This document shows positions 52,443 to 61,976 of a stretch of 64,000 nt of DNA, piece after piece (within the stretch, counting starts at the first letter, position 1; each line of letters starts with the position of its first letter). This DNA comes from Bacteroidetes bacterium B1(2017). Its GTDB lineage: Bacteria > Bacteroidota > Bacteroidia > UKL13-3. The translations under genes and the position numbers were made by a program. The notes beneath the pieces are model-generated. The model worked only from the letters and a program-made list of their open reading frames with translations. It did no database searches and had not been told where the DNA came from. The DNA lies in the NCBI GenBank assembly GCA_002256395.1, contig NKJG01000002.1, positions 792,789-856,788 on the forward strand. The letters are read 5' to 3'.

Positions 52443-52863
52443 AACTCTTTCAGAAACGATCCTACCAATTAGCATAGGAACAGCGCTATTTATCTCGTTC
52501 TTCTATGCAAAAGATAGAATATCAATTGATCCCGAATTAGAATCGTGTGAAAGAAATGAATTGAGTACGGCTGTATATTTGATTTTTGGCTTTGGCATGG
52601 TTGTTATTTCGAGCTTGTATGAATTAGTTATTGGTAATTGGATAGTGAAAAGAAACGGGAACATGTATTTGCTGAACCTAGCCAACAGTATTGTTTTTGG
52701 GTCAGTGTTCCCAATCCTTTTTATTGGAATGGAAATCTATAATAGGAAAGAAATTGATATACGTTTTTATATAGGATTCTACTTGGTAATGGTACTAGTA
52801 GGATTGATCTTTTGGGTTTTGAAAGGGATATTCAAAAAATATTCTAAAGGAGTTATTGCCTAA
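52429..52863 (+). CDS. membrane protein of unknown function, 144 aa
   Basis: Four hydrophobic helices (PISIGTALFISFFYAK, VYLIFGFGMVVISSLYELVI, NSIVFGSVFPILFIGMEIY, FYIGFYLVMVLVGLIFWVLK), almost no soluble part. The ATG overlaps the previous gene's end, implying translational coupling. Not recognised. Confidence 0.62.
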   Translation: MKIAKTLSETILPISIGTALFISFFYAKDRISIDPELESCERNELSTAVYLIFGFGMVVISSLYELVIGNWIVKRNGNMYLLNLANSIVFGSVFPILFIGMEIYNRKEIDIRFYIGFYLVMVLVGLIFWVLKGIFKKYSKGVIA

Positions 52864-52892
52864 TTTAGGAGCCACTATTAATCAACACAACA

Positions 52893-53399
52893 ATGGAAAT
52901 AAACATTGACCTTACTAGAGAAGACTTTGCCGACTTCAATAAATACCATTATTTAAAAAAAGGATATAAGAAGAGATTCTATATGATACTTGCGGTGGCA
53001 TTAGGACTCACACTTATACTAAAAAAGGATAAGGAATTTGAGCCTAGCTCTTTCATTGTTACATTTTTACTTACTGGGTTTACTTTTGGTATACTAAATT
53101 ATGTGGGAATGTTGTTGACCATAAAGTATGCGGTAAAATTACCCTTAAGTAATGGTTCAATTTTAGGGAAACGTAAATTTAGTGTAACGGAAGAAGGATT
53201 AATAGAAGAATCGGATACCAATAAAAACCTACAAAAATGGAAAGGCATTCAATCTATAGAAACGAGTCAAAATTCAATCTTTATTTTTGTTGATACCCTT
53301 GCCGCGTATGTAATTCCAAAGCGTTTCTTTAAAGACCAAACAGAACAAGAAAACTTTATTAAGTTGATAGAAGAGAACATAAAGAACGCCAAAAACTGA
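52893..53399 (+). CDS. YcxB-like membrane protein, 168 aa
   Basis: Two hydrophobic helices (FYMILAVALGLTLIL, SFIVTFLLTGFTFGILNYVG) precede a cytosolic PH-like domain with KRKFSVTEEGLIEESD and a Trp-containing strand QKWKGIQSIETSQNSIFIFV, ending with KRFFKDQTEQENFIKLIEE. This arrangement is that of YcxB-like proteins (C-terminal YcxB domain), widespread and of unknown function. Confidence 0.78.
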   Translation: MEINIDLTREDFADFNKYHYLKKGYKKRFYMILAVALGLTLILKKDKEFEPSSFIVTFLLTGFTFGILNYVGMLLTIKYAVKLPLSNGSILGKRKFSVTEEGLIEESDTNKNLQKWKGIQSIETSQNSIFIFVDTLAAYVIPKRFFKDQTEQENFIKLIEENIKNAKN

Positions 53400-53419
53400 A
53401 AGCATTATTCCTTGACGCC

Positions 53420-54115
53420 ATGAAAACACTCCTAAGCATACTAGCGTGCTTCTTATGCCAAACAACTTTTGCCCAATTTGGTATTATTGCCGATCAGGAT
53501 GGATATGTAAATGTTAGAAAATCACCCACTAGCTCTGCTGCTATTATTGACACCTTAGGTAATGGACAAATTGTTTTTTGTATAAAAAAAGAAGGTGTTT
53601 GGTATACAACAGACTACCACCTGAACCCAATAAAAAACAAAAGTGGGTTTATTCATACATCAAGAGTAAAATTGATTCCAGACTTTGAGAAAATACAAAG
53701 CGAAAAACAAACAGATACAAGTATTACCTTCAAAAAAGACTCTATAAAACTTACCATTACAAGGAGGAAATTCAACCCAAAAGGCAACAAATTATTCTAT
53801 TATAAAAGTAGTCCAAAAGAAAATGAAATTCCTTGGATAGTAAAAATAAATGGAAAACATTTTTGGGGAACAGACGGAGATATTCCGAAATATCAATACG
53901 GCCAAATGAGGCTGTCAATTGGTAATGAAATAATAAACCTACCAACAGAAAATTTATTTGAACCTACCATATTTTTTACAAAAGTGTATAGGGATGCGAA
54001 AAAAAACACTATTTATATTGTTGCAAGCAATAGCGATGGAGCAGGTGCTTATGAAGTTTTATGGATTATAGAAAACGGAGCTTTTAAACAACAAATTATA
54101 ACGATACCTTTTTAA
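53420..54115 (+). CDS. secreted protein with bacterial SH3 domain, 231 aa
   Basis: Signal peptide MKTLLSILACFLCQTTFAQ. Residues about 24-90 are a bacterial SH3 (SH3b) domain: DQDGYVNVRKSPTSSAAIID, LGNGQIVFCIKKEGVWYTT, KSGFIHTSRVKLI. SH3b domains bind peptidoglycan or other wall components. The rest is a beta-rich domain without hydrolase motifs. Probably periplasmic. Confidence 0.8.
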   Translation: MKTLLSILACFLCQTTFAQFGIIADQDGYVNVRKSPTSSAAIIDTLGNGQIVFCIKKEGVWYTTDYHLNPIKNKSGFIHTSRVKLIPDFEKIQSEKQTDTSITFKKDSIKLTITRRKFNPKGNKLFYYKSSPKENEIPWIVKINGKHFWGTDGDIPKYQYGQMRLSIGNEIINLPTENLFEPTIFFTKVYRDAKKNTIYIVASNSDGAGAYEVLWIIENGAFKQQIITIPF

Positions 54116-54122
54116 ATAGGCA

Positions 54123-54719
54123 ATGGGACAGGAGACATATATTAGGATAGCAAGTGACCAATACGACAAGAAAAAACAAGCTCCATTTCTTGGCAGAGAT
54201 TTTACCTGGGAAATTGCCTTTGGAAACCTCTTCAAGGAAAAATCATTTCTAAGTATGGAGGAGTGGAAAATAGTAACTCCACAAAATACGGACGACATTT
54301 TGGATGAAAAACCTAAATCCATACATCCGAAAGCCCTCCTATCTATCCTCAATAAAATCAAAACGCATTTAAAAGACAATCAATCCCTTTTGCCTTTTGA
54401 AATTGAACTAGAGTATTCCAAAATGGATACAGAGGGATTGTCGAGCGAAATACTAATTAATGGAAGTAGGTGCTGGATTCAAGGCGACTCTAATGTATAT
54501 GAAGTTAGTTCGAAAGTGAAAATTGTAAATCTTCCCATGCAACCTAATGAAGTTGACCTTTGGGTTGAAATACAAGACAAAATAGAAATAGAAGGAAGAA
54601 CTTATTACTTAAAAAAAATGACGAGGTACGATAAATATGAAAGCCTAATTAACAAGATCATTGATATCTGCAAACTAGCGGAAAATAAGAATGAACTCGT
54701 ATATTGGACGTGCTGCTAA
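54123..54719 (+). CDS. soluble protein of unknown function, 198 aa
   Basis: MGQETYIRIASDQYDKKKQ at the start, no signal peptide. Later parts are beta-rich with EGLSSEILINGSRCWIQGDS and an end in CC. It lies seven bases after the SH3 gene. No family recognised. Confidence 0.62.
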   Translation: MGQETYIRIASDQYDKKKQAPFLGRDFTWEIAFGNLFKEKSFLSMEEWKIVTPQNTDDILDEKPKSIHPKALLSILNKIKTHLKDNQSLLPFEIELEYSKMDTEGLSSEILINGSRCWIQGDSNVYEVSSKVKIVNLPMQPNEVDLWVEIQDKIEIEGRTYYLKKMTRYDKYESLINKIIDICKLAENKNELVYWTCC

Positions 54720-54736
54720 GGAAAAATAGTTAACAC

Positions 54737-55525
54737 ATGAAACACCTTTTATTTGCAATTATACTTCTTGGCAACTCTGTCCTATATGCACAAGATCTGA
54801 AATTTATGGAACAGGATTTATTAAAGGAAATAACCGCCATAAGATATTGGCAAGAATACACAGGCAATGATTCGAAAATAAATCAAGACGATTCTCTAGC
54901 TCAAGCCAACACTAGATTAAAAACGAAATTAATAACCTATACTGCTAAAAATAGCCAAACAATTCAATATGCCTTTAAAGCACTGCAAGACCAAGGAATG
55001 ACCATTGCCACATCGGCCGATAAACTTTTTAGAATATACTCTTGGGACACTTGGCAAGGTGGTACTATGCATTGGTTTGATAACGTGTATCAATTCATGG
55101 ATAACAAACAAAGCAAATCACTTAGCTTAACCGATAAAAGAGAAGAAGGTGATCCAGGTGTTTGGTTCTCTGAAATTTTTACATTACAAATGGATAGCAA
55201 TAAAACGGCTTATTTAGGCTATTGTCATGCCATATATTCTACTAAAGATAGCTACCAAGGCATTAAACTATTTAGTATTGAAAATGGGCAACTTAACGAC
55301 ACCTTACATTTAATTAAAACCAAAACTGGAATTAGAAATGAACTAGGGTTCTATTTTGATTTTTTTAGCGTTGTAGACCGAAGCGAACGTCCTGTTAAAC
55401 TAATCTATTACTATCAAAACAGTAAGGTATTAAAGATTCCTTTGGTGTTGGAATCGGGCGAGGTAACAAGTAAATTTATTGAATATATATTTACCGGACA
55501 CTATTTTGAAAGACGAAGAAAATAA
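54737..55525 (+). CDS. secreted protein of unknown function, 262 aa
   Basis: Signal peptide MKHLLFAIILLGNSVLYAQ. The mature part has an acidic helical start and then a beta domain (LFRIYSWDTWQGGTMHWFDN, TAYLGYCHAIYSTKDSYQGI, RPVKLIYYYQNSKVLKIPLV). No motif. The downstream gap of 31 bp to the RtcB gene holds nothing recognisable. Confidence 0.65.
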   Translation: MKHLLFAIILLGNSVLYAQDLKFMEQDLLKEITAIRYWQEYTGNDSKINQDDSLAQANTRLKTKLITYTAKNSQTIQYAFKALQDQGMTIATSADKLFRIYSWDTWQGGTMHWFDNVYQFMDNKQSKSLSLTDKREEGDPGVWFSEIFTLQMDSNKTAYLGYCHAIYSTKDSYQGIKLFSIENGQLNDTLHLIKTKTGIRNELGFYFDFFSVVDRSERPVKLIYYYQNSKVLKIPLVLESGEVTSKFIEYIFTGHYFERRRK

Positions 55526-55538
55526 ACACCTTTGATAG

Positions 55539-56951
<1,413 letters not shown>

Positions 56952-56971
56952 GGATTGACTAAACTGGGAAT

Positions 56972-57577
56972 TTGAAATTGCAAAACAAGAATATACTACC
57001 TAGAAGAAAACTTCTTACAAGCAAGTCGGTTTTTGCGTTAAGCATCCTTGTAATTGTGGTAACAATTGTTTGCATTTGGCTTTTGGGCATCGAGCAAGAA
57101 CGCAGCCTTTTTGAAAACTCCATCCTTTCCACAAGTATTTTATCACTTTCATTTTTTCTATTTATAAGCATTGGACTTTATAAAGGAATAAAACTCAAAG
57201 ACGATATTGGAAACCTAACAAACAAGATTACACTTTCAAACATTCCAGACCTTTCGAGTGCTGCTTCAAATGCCGACTTTATTGCTGTTGGCGAAGGAAT
57301 TGGTGGAATACTTTTAAGTATCGTTTTGTGGGTACTTGTAACCCTATTGGTTGGCCTTTTCTTTTGGCTTTTTGGCGCTATTGTATGGACAAGTAGTATC
57401 CTATTTATGGCTATGCTATATTGGCTTTTCTTTAGGGCATTACGACTTGTATTCAAAAACTCAAACAAATGCAAAGGCAAACTAAGTGCAAGCATTTTGT
57501 ACGGCCTAGCATATACCCTGCTTTATACTAGCTGGATATATGGTATTTTTATGCTTGCACATTATTTGATAAACTAA
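56972..57577 (+). CDS. membrane protein of unknown function, 201 aa
   Basis: Starts at TTG 56972 (no suitable ATG before the first helix). Helices near 22-43 (FALSILVIVVTIVCIWLLG), 51-68 (STSILSLSFFLFISIGLY), 110-165 (ILLSIVLWVLVTLLVGLFFW onwards) and the C-terminus (ILYGLAYTLLYTSWIYGIFM). A soluble insert, IPDLSSAASNADFIAVGEGI, lies in between. No family recognised. Confidence 0.62.
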   Translation: MKLQNKNILPRRKLLTSKSVFALSILVIVVTIVCIWLLGIEQERSLFENSILSTSILSLSFFLFISIGLYKGIKLKDDIGNLTNKITLSNIPDLSSAASNADFIAVGEGIGGILLSIVLWVLVTLLVGLFFWLFGAIVWTSSILFMAMLYWLFFRALRLVFKNSNKCKGKLSASILYGLAYTLLYTSWIYGIFMLAHYLIN

Positions 57578-57596
57578 AAGTAATATTGACAATTGA

Positions 57597-58232
57597 ATGG
57601 TTTCAGTCCTTTTATGGACCATGCCTCCAATCAAAATAATAAAAACATTGAAAAGCCTTCAATCAAAAATCATAGTTGCGATTATTTCACTCCTAACAAT
57701 TTCTTGTAGCAAGAACCCATGCTCGCTTTCTAGTGAAAAATTAGCTGCTCTAAACTGGCAAGATAGTGTACTTAGTTTACCTGAAACAAGAGAGCATATT
57801 AAGGCATGGGATAAGGCAAGTTACGATGAGCCTTCGCTTTTTGAAGCAACAAACGAAAGCTATCGATACAAACTTGGTTCACATGATTACTCAGAAATCA
57901 TCCGGATAGAAAAACGTGATAACAATTACTTTGTAACTAAAAAAGTATTTAATGGAATGCCGGGTGATCCAAACACAAAGCCTGTTATTCAAAACTTTCA
58001 AGTATCAATACAAACTTGGGATTCGCTTACCAATAGCTTAAAAGAAATGGATTTTTGGACTTATTGCTATATCGATACGACACGTTATTTAGACGGATAC
58101 ACCTGTTCTATTGAAGCCTTTAACCCAATTAAAAACAAATGTACTTCCAAAAATTATCATGTCATAGGAGGCAATTGCCCTAAGGATTCGAACTTCTTAA
58201 AAATGTGTAAACTCTTTAAACAATTAAAGTAA
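57597..58232 (+). CDS. lipoprotein of unknown function, 211 aa
   Basis: The frame has two possible starts (57597 and 57621); either way a hydrophobic segment ends in the lipobox TISC (IIVAIISLLTISC). The mature part holds Cys pairs (SKNPC, YLDGYTC, GGNC) and a beta-rich core (YSEIIRIEKRDNNYFVTKKV). Unknown. It is the last + strand gene before the minus-strand adhesins. Confidence 0.65.
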   Translation: MVSVLLWTMPPIKIIKTLKSLQSKIIVAIISLLTISCSKNPCSLSSEKLAALNWQDSVLSLPETREHIKAWDKASYDEPSLFEATNESYRYKLGSHDYSEIIRIEKRDNNYFVTKKVFNGMPGDPNTKPVIQNFQVSIQTWDSLTNSLKEMDFWTYCYIDTTRYLDGYTCSIEAFNPIKNKCTSKNYHVIGGNCPKDSNFLKMCKLFKQLK

Positions 58233-58300
58233 ATAATTCGCAAGGCAGTTGAGCCTGTCGAAACTAGGCAACCCACAACGTTTTCGATGAAAGGTGTTCC

Positions 58301-61300
58301 TTATTTAGTATCCTTAACAATCTTAAAAGAAACTTTTCCATTTAAGCTAGAGCTTAATTCTAGGAAATAAACACCATCTGCAAACTCTGAAACATCAAAT
58401 TCTAGCGGTGTGTTGGAGTTGTTTAGTGCAAAGTTTTTTAATTGTTTTCCATCTAAACTTAATAGCCTTGCGCCTTCAATTGCCATAGGAGTTTTGGTGT
58501 AAACCGTAAACCTAGATTGAACCGGATTTGGATACACTTGAATTCCGTAAGGAGTAGAATTTAGTTGCGCAATACCAGATACTGTTATACTTACAATGCT
58601 TGAAAAAAGTTCGTTGTTGCAGGCCGAGAATGGAAGGTATTTTACAAAATAATTGTTTACTCCAGTAGGCACCAACACATCTACATAACTTAAACCACTT
58701 AGGGTATCTAAAAGTTCATACGGCGCTCCATTTGTGCTTCGGTATAAGAGGTATTTTCCACCCGTTAAACCCACATAAGGTGTTAGGGTAACATACCTAT
58801 TATCGCCTGGTCCAGTTACAGAAATGATAGCTGCTTGATGCAAGGTAGATGCTACAGAAACTTGTCCGCAACTATCTACTGAGTGTATTTGATATTGCCT
58901 TGTATTTGGATTACTTAGTGGTAAATTATCTATAAACTGAGGCGTTGCATTAAAGGGGATGCTATCTCTTAATACAAAATTAGAAAGCGAATTTTGGCGC
59001 GAGTACACATAGTATTTTGCTATGCCCTTTCCTAAAGTTTTTTGCCAGGTGAGTAGCGGTTTATTGCTACTTGTATCCACGCTAAGGGCACATATTGAAT
59101 CGCCTTTATAATAGGCTTTGGGTTCAATATAGACCGAATCGAAAGCTGCACACTGATTGCTATCTTTTACCAATACACTGTGCCAACCTGGTGCTAAATT
59201 ACTCGCATTATTTGTTGTTTGTGCGGGTAAGGTGTTCCATAAATACGTATACGGAGCCACCCCACCAATTACCAAACAATTGGCCGATGCATTAGCAACA
59301 CCATAACAAGTAATTGGTTTTGCGGCCAATAAAGTAGCCATTACCGAGGCGTTGGCAATAGTTGCCGAACTAGTTAGCTGACAATTATTTGAATCGCGAA
59401 CAGTTATGGAATAGGTGCCTTGTTTTAAGTTGATAAAGGTATTGGCCGAACCAAATGGTTTAGTACCTATACTATATTGCAAGTCTCCAGTTCCACCTGT
59501 TGCAACAATGCTCACAGTGCCATTCGAATCCCCAAAGCATTTTACAGATTCTTTTGTAATGGATACAATTTGCAAGGGTAATGGTTGAGTAAGGAATACA
59601 GTTTTGCTAAGGGTACATCCAGTAGAATCTTTAATACTTAGTAGTTTTTGTCCCGAACCAAGATTGCTAAACAAACCCGTAGCTTGTGGCGCTAAAGTAT
59701 CTATGCTAAATAAAAACGGAGCTTTACCCACGCTTGGCGAAATTTGTATTTGACCATTGCTTTGTCCAAAACAAGTAGGAGAAACTTGTTGTGTAATTGC
59801 AAAATCTACACTAAAATTGGATTGCTCTATGGAAACAAATAGGGTATCGTATCTATTTAAAGCATCTTTTGCAACAACCCTTACCATGCCAGCCTTTAGG
59901 TTCAGAGCAGAATCAATATTACTAAACGCAAACTCATTAAATTTATAAAGAATAGGCGCCACCCCGCTTTGATAGCTTAGTTTGAGTTGGCCAGTAGAAT
60001 CGCCTTTGCAGGCAATGTTTTTAATCGTTTCAATCTTTAATCCAGTACTAGAAACTTGTATGTTTTCTTCTACTGTTACCACTCCGCAACTATAGCTTAG
60101 GTTCAGCTTAATTTTGTATATACCTGGGCTAGTGAATACGTAATTCTTGATGCTATCGGCAGGTATAGTTGTGTATATATCACTTGAAGGAGCCGTTTCT
60201 ATTTGCCAAAAGTTTTGCCCCAAAAGTGTGGGTGTTTGCGTAAGTTTTTGATAGCTAAAATCGAAGGTTTTATAATTCGTTTTCTTAACCTTAACTAGAA
60301 CACTTGGTTTAGGAAAAACTTTTATTAAACCTGCAAACGTTGTCATACCGCGCACTGGACATTTCCTATCGCGGGCTAATAAATAATAAGGGTACGAACC
60401 AACATTAATAAGTGTTTCGGGTGCTACCCAACATAATTGAATACTATCGGCTCTAGGGCCATTTACAACTCTAGTGGCACTATCATATAAACGGGTAATA
60501 GTTGCACCTGCATCTTTTAATTGAGTTGATAAACTCCAGGTAAAATCGGTGCTATCAGCTCCATCAAAATCTGTTGCAACATAGGTTCGGCAAAAGCTAG
60601 CGCCGGCGCAAATACTATCGCTAGAGTAAGCAGTTGGAAGGGCATTTCCAGTAGCAGAATAGCGTTTTACTTTTGGCGCATAATTGCTGGGGCAAATATT
60701 AGAATTTATAGTTACCTCTCTCCTACTTATTCCCATTAATATTGGGCTAGCTCCATTTGGTTTCCATTGATACACATCTAAAATTAAAGGTGCAGTAAAG
60801 ACTCCCACTGGTTGAAAAGAAAGAGTTCCAAGTGATTTATTTAAATGAAAACCATACGGAGCTGCTTCTGGCGGATACACCGTTGGAAAACCTAAATAAG
60901 GAAAAGGTGATGTTGGCGAATAAGGAAAGAGATAATTATATGGATTATAAGGTAACATGGTACCTAGGTTGTAACTCAGCGAATCGCCATCGGGATCTGT
61001 AGCACCGAAATTTACCATTTGGTAAACACCAGAACATACAATATTTGTGGGTGGATTAGTAAACTGCGGAGAGCTATTGCACGGGCTAGCACAACGATTG
61101 ATAATTACCTCATTAAATAAACCCATTGTTGGGGCAGTAGAAGGGCTAGAAATAGAAGCCTTTCTACAGCACTCATTCATACTAACGGAGAAATAACAGG
61201 CACTGGTAGAAAATGCATTGGCATTAAAATCGCCTTCAAAGGTATATACCTCCATACCGGGGCTATAGGTTCCGGGCATTCTAGTGCCACAATTTGTGCA

Positions 61301-61672
61301 AATGGTTTTAAGTAAATTACACAATTGAACATTTTCATAACTCACAACAGGACCTTGAACAAATAAGTTAACCGTGGTTAACAATTGATTGGCATTTGTT
61401 TGCACTGGAACTTGAGCGTAATATGCATTTCCTGCAATTGTAACTTGTACTTGAATTGCACAAGAAGCGCTTAAACCATTATTTGGGCAATTAGCACATA
61501 TTTGTGTTGGGTCATTGCAATCTTTATACAATTTAGCTTGTACCTTATATATACCTGGTGTGGCAGTGCAGGTATAGCTAAGCTCTCCCCCAAATAAATG
61601 TGAAGCCTCTACACTTGTTATGCCTAGTATGAATACGCAACCTAATAAGATTACTCTGTATAATTTTTTCAT
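58301..61672 (-). CDS. secreted SprB-repeat adhesin-like protein with T9SS domain, 1123 aa
   Basis: Signal peptide MKKLYRVILLGCVFILGITS. The mature N-terminus SHLFGGELSYTC with KLYKDC following is the typical first domain of gliding-motility and T9SS surface proteins of Bacteroidota. After about 540 residues come four SprB-type repeats starting with C(K/F/Y)G: CKGDSTGQLKLSYQSG, CFGQSNGQIQISPSVGKAPF, CFGDSNGTVSIVATGGTGDL, CYGVANASANCLVIGGVAPY. A type A T9SS sorting domain (VYPNPVQSRFTVYT) closes it. SprB repeats are found in mobile adhesins of the gliding machinery. Likely at the cell surface. Confidence 0.88.
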   Translation of the reverse strand: MKKLYRVILLGCVFILGITSVEASHLFGGELSYTCTATPGIYKVQAKLYKDCNDPTQICANCPNNGLSASCAIQVQVTIAGNAYYAQVPVQTNANQLLTTVNLFVQGPVVSYENVQLCNLLKTICTNCGTRMPGTYSPGMEVYTFEGDFNANAFSTSACYFSVSMNECCRKASISSPSTAPTMGLFNEVIINRCASPCNSSPQFTNPPTNIVCSGVYQMVNFGATDPDGDSLSYNLGTMLPYNPYNYLFPYSPTSPFPYLGFPTVYPPEAAPYGFHLNKSLGTLSFQPVGVFTAPLILDVYQWKPNGASPILMGISRREVTINSNICPSNYAPKVKRYSATGNALPTAYSSDSICAGASFCRTYVATDFDGADSTDFTWSLSTQLKDAGATITRLYDSATRVVNGPRADSIQLCWVAPETLINVGSYPYYLLARDRKCPVRGMTTFAGLIKVFPKPSVLVKVKKTNYKTFDFSYQKLTQTPTLLGQNFWQIETAPSSDIYTTIPADSIKNYVFTSPGIYKIKLNLSYSCGVVTVEENIQVSSTGLKIETIKNIACKGDSTGQLKLSYQSGVAPILYKFNEFAFSNIDSALNLKAGMVRVVAKDALNRYDTLFVSIEQSNFSVDFAITQQVSPTCFGQSNGQIQISPSVGKAPFLFSIDTLAPQATGLFSNLGSGQKLLSIKDSTGCTLSKTVFLTQPLPLQIVSITKESVKCFGDSNGTVSIVATGGTGDLQYSIGTKPFGSANTFINLKQGTYSITVRDSNNCQLTSSATIANASVMATLLAAKPITCYGVANASANCLVIGGVAPYTYLWNTLPAQTTNNASNLAPGWHSVLVKDSNQCAAFDSVYIEPKAYYKGDSICALSVDTSSNKPLLTWQKTLGKGIAKYYVYSRQNSLSNFVLRDSIPFNATPQFIDNLPLSNPNTRQYQIHSVDSCGQVSVASTLHQAAIISVTGPGDNRYVTLTPYVGLTGGKYLLYRSTNGAPYELLDTLSGLSYVDVLVPTGVNNYFVKYLPFSACNNELFSSIVSITVSGIAQLNSTPYGIQVYPNPVQSRFTVYTKTPMAIEGARLLSLDGKQLKNFALNNSNTPLEFDVSEFADGVYFLELSSSLNGKVSFKIVKDTK

Positions 61673-61800
61673 TTTTCTGTAGCCGCTTGTTTCGCTTACA
61701 AAGCTAATTTCTCTTAAATTAATATTTTACTAATAATGGAGAAAGTCGCTGGTCGCTGGTTGCTGGTTAACAGCGCATAGTTAACAGTGACGGCCTTCCC

Positions 61801-61911
61801 TACCAGCGACCAGTGACCAGCGACTTTCCTCCCTACCAGCGACCAGTGACCAGCGACTTTCCTCCCTACCAGCGACCAGTGACCAGCGACTTTCCTCCTA
61901 CCAGCGACCTT
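61801..61911. repeat. 33-bp tandem repeat, three full and one partial copy
   Basis: The unit TACCAGCGACCAGTGACCAG plus CGACTTTCCTCCC starts at 61801, 61834 and 61867, exactly 33 bases apart, with a shortened copy at 61899. A reverse-complement echo (GCTGGTCGCTGGTTGCTGG) lies at about 61749-61767. The same GCTGG words occur near 19957. Non-coding. Confidence 0.85.
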
Positions 61912-61924
61912 CCTCAAAACAAAA

Positions 61925-61955
61925 AAGCTGCCTCAACTTTACGTCGAGGCAGCTT
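61925..61955 (-). terminator. intrinsic terminator after the last T9SS gene
   Basis: On the minus strand AAGCTGCCTC (61946-61955) pairs perfectly with GAGGCAGCTT (61925-61934) around an 11-base loop, and is followed by a run of six T within the next bases. It lies about 20 bases past the stop of the minus-strand gene at 61977. Confidence 0.85.
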
Positions 61956-61976
61956 TCTTAGAATGTGTGCTTAGTC

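Larger units (their letters stand above)
61673..61976. other. intergenic region with tandem repeat and terminator
   Basis: This 304-bp gap between two minus-strand T9SS genes contains a palindromic simple repeat (61741-61911) and a strong terminator (61925-61955). It also holds the probable promoter of the gene at 58301-61672, which I cannot place. Confidence 0.7.
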
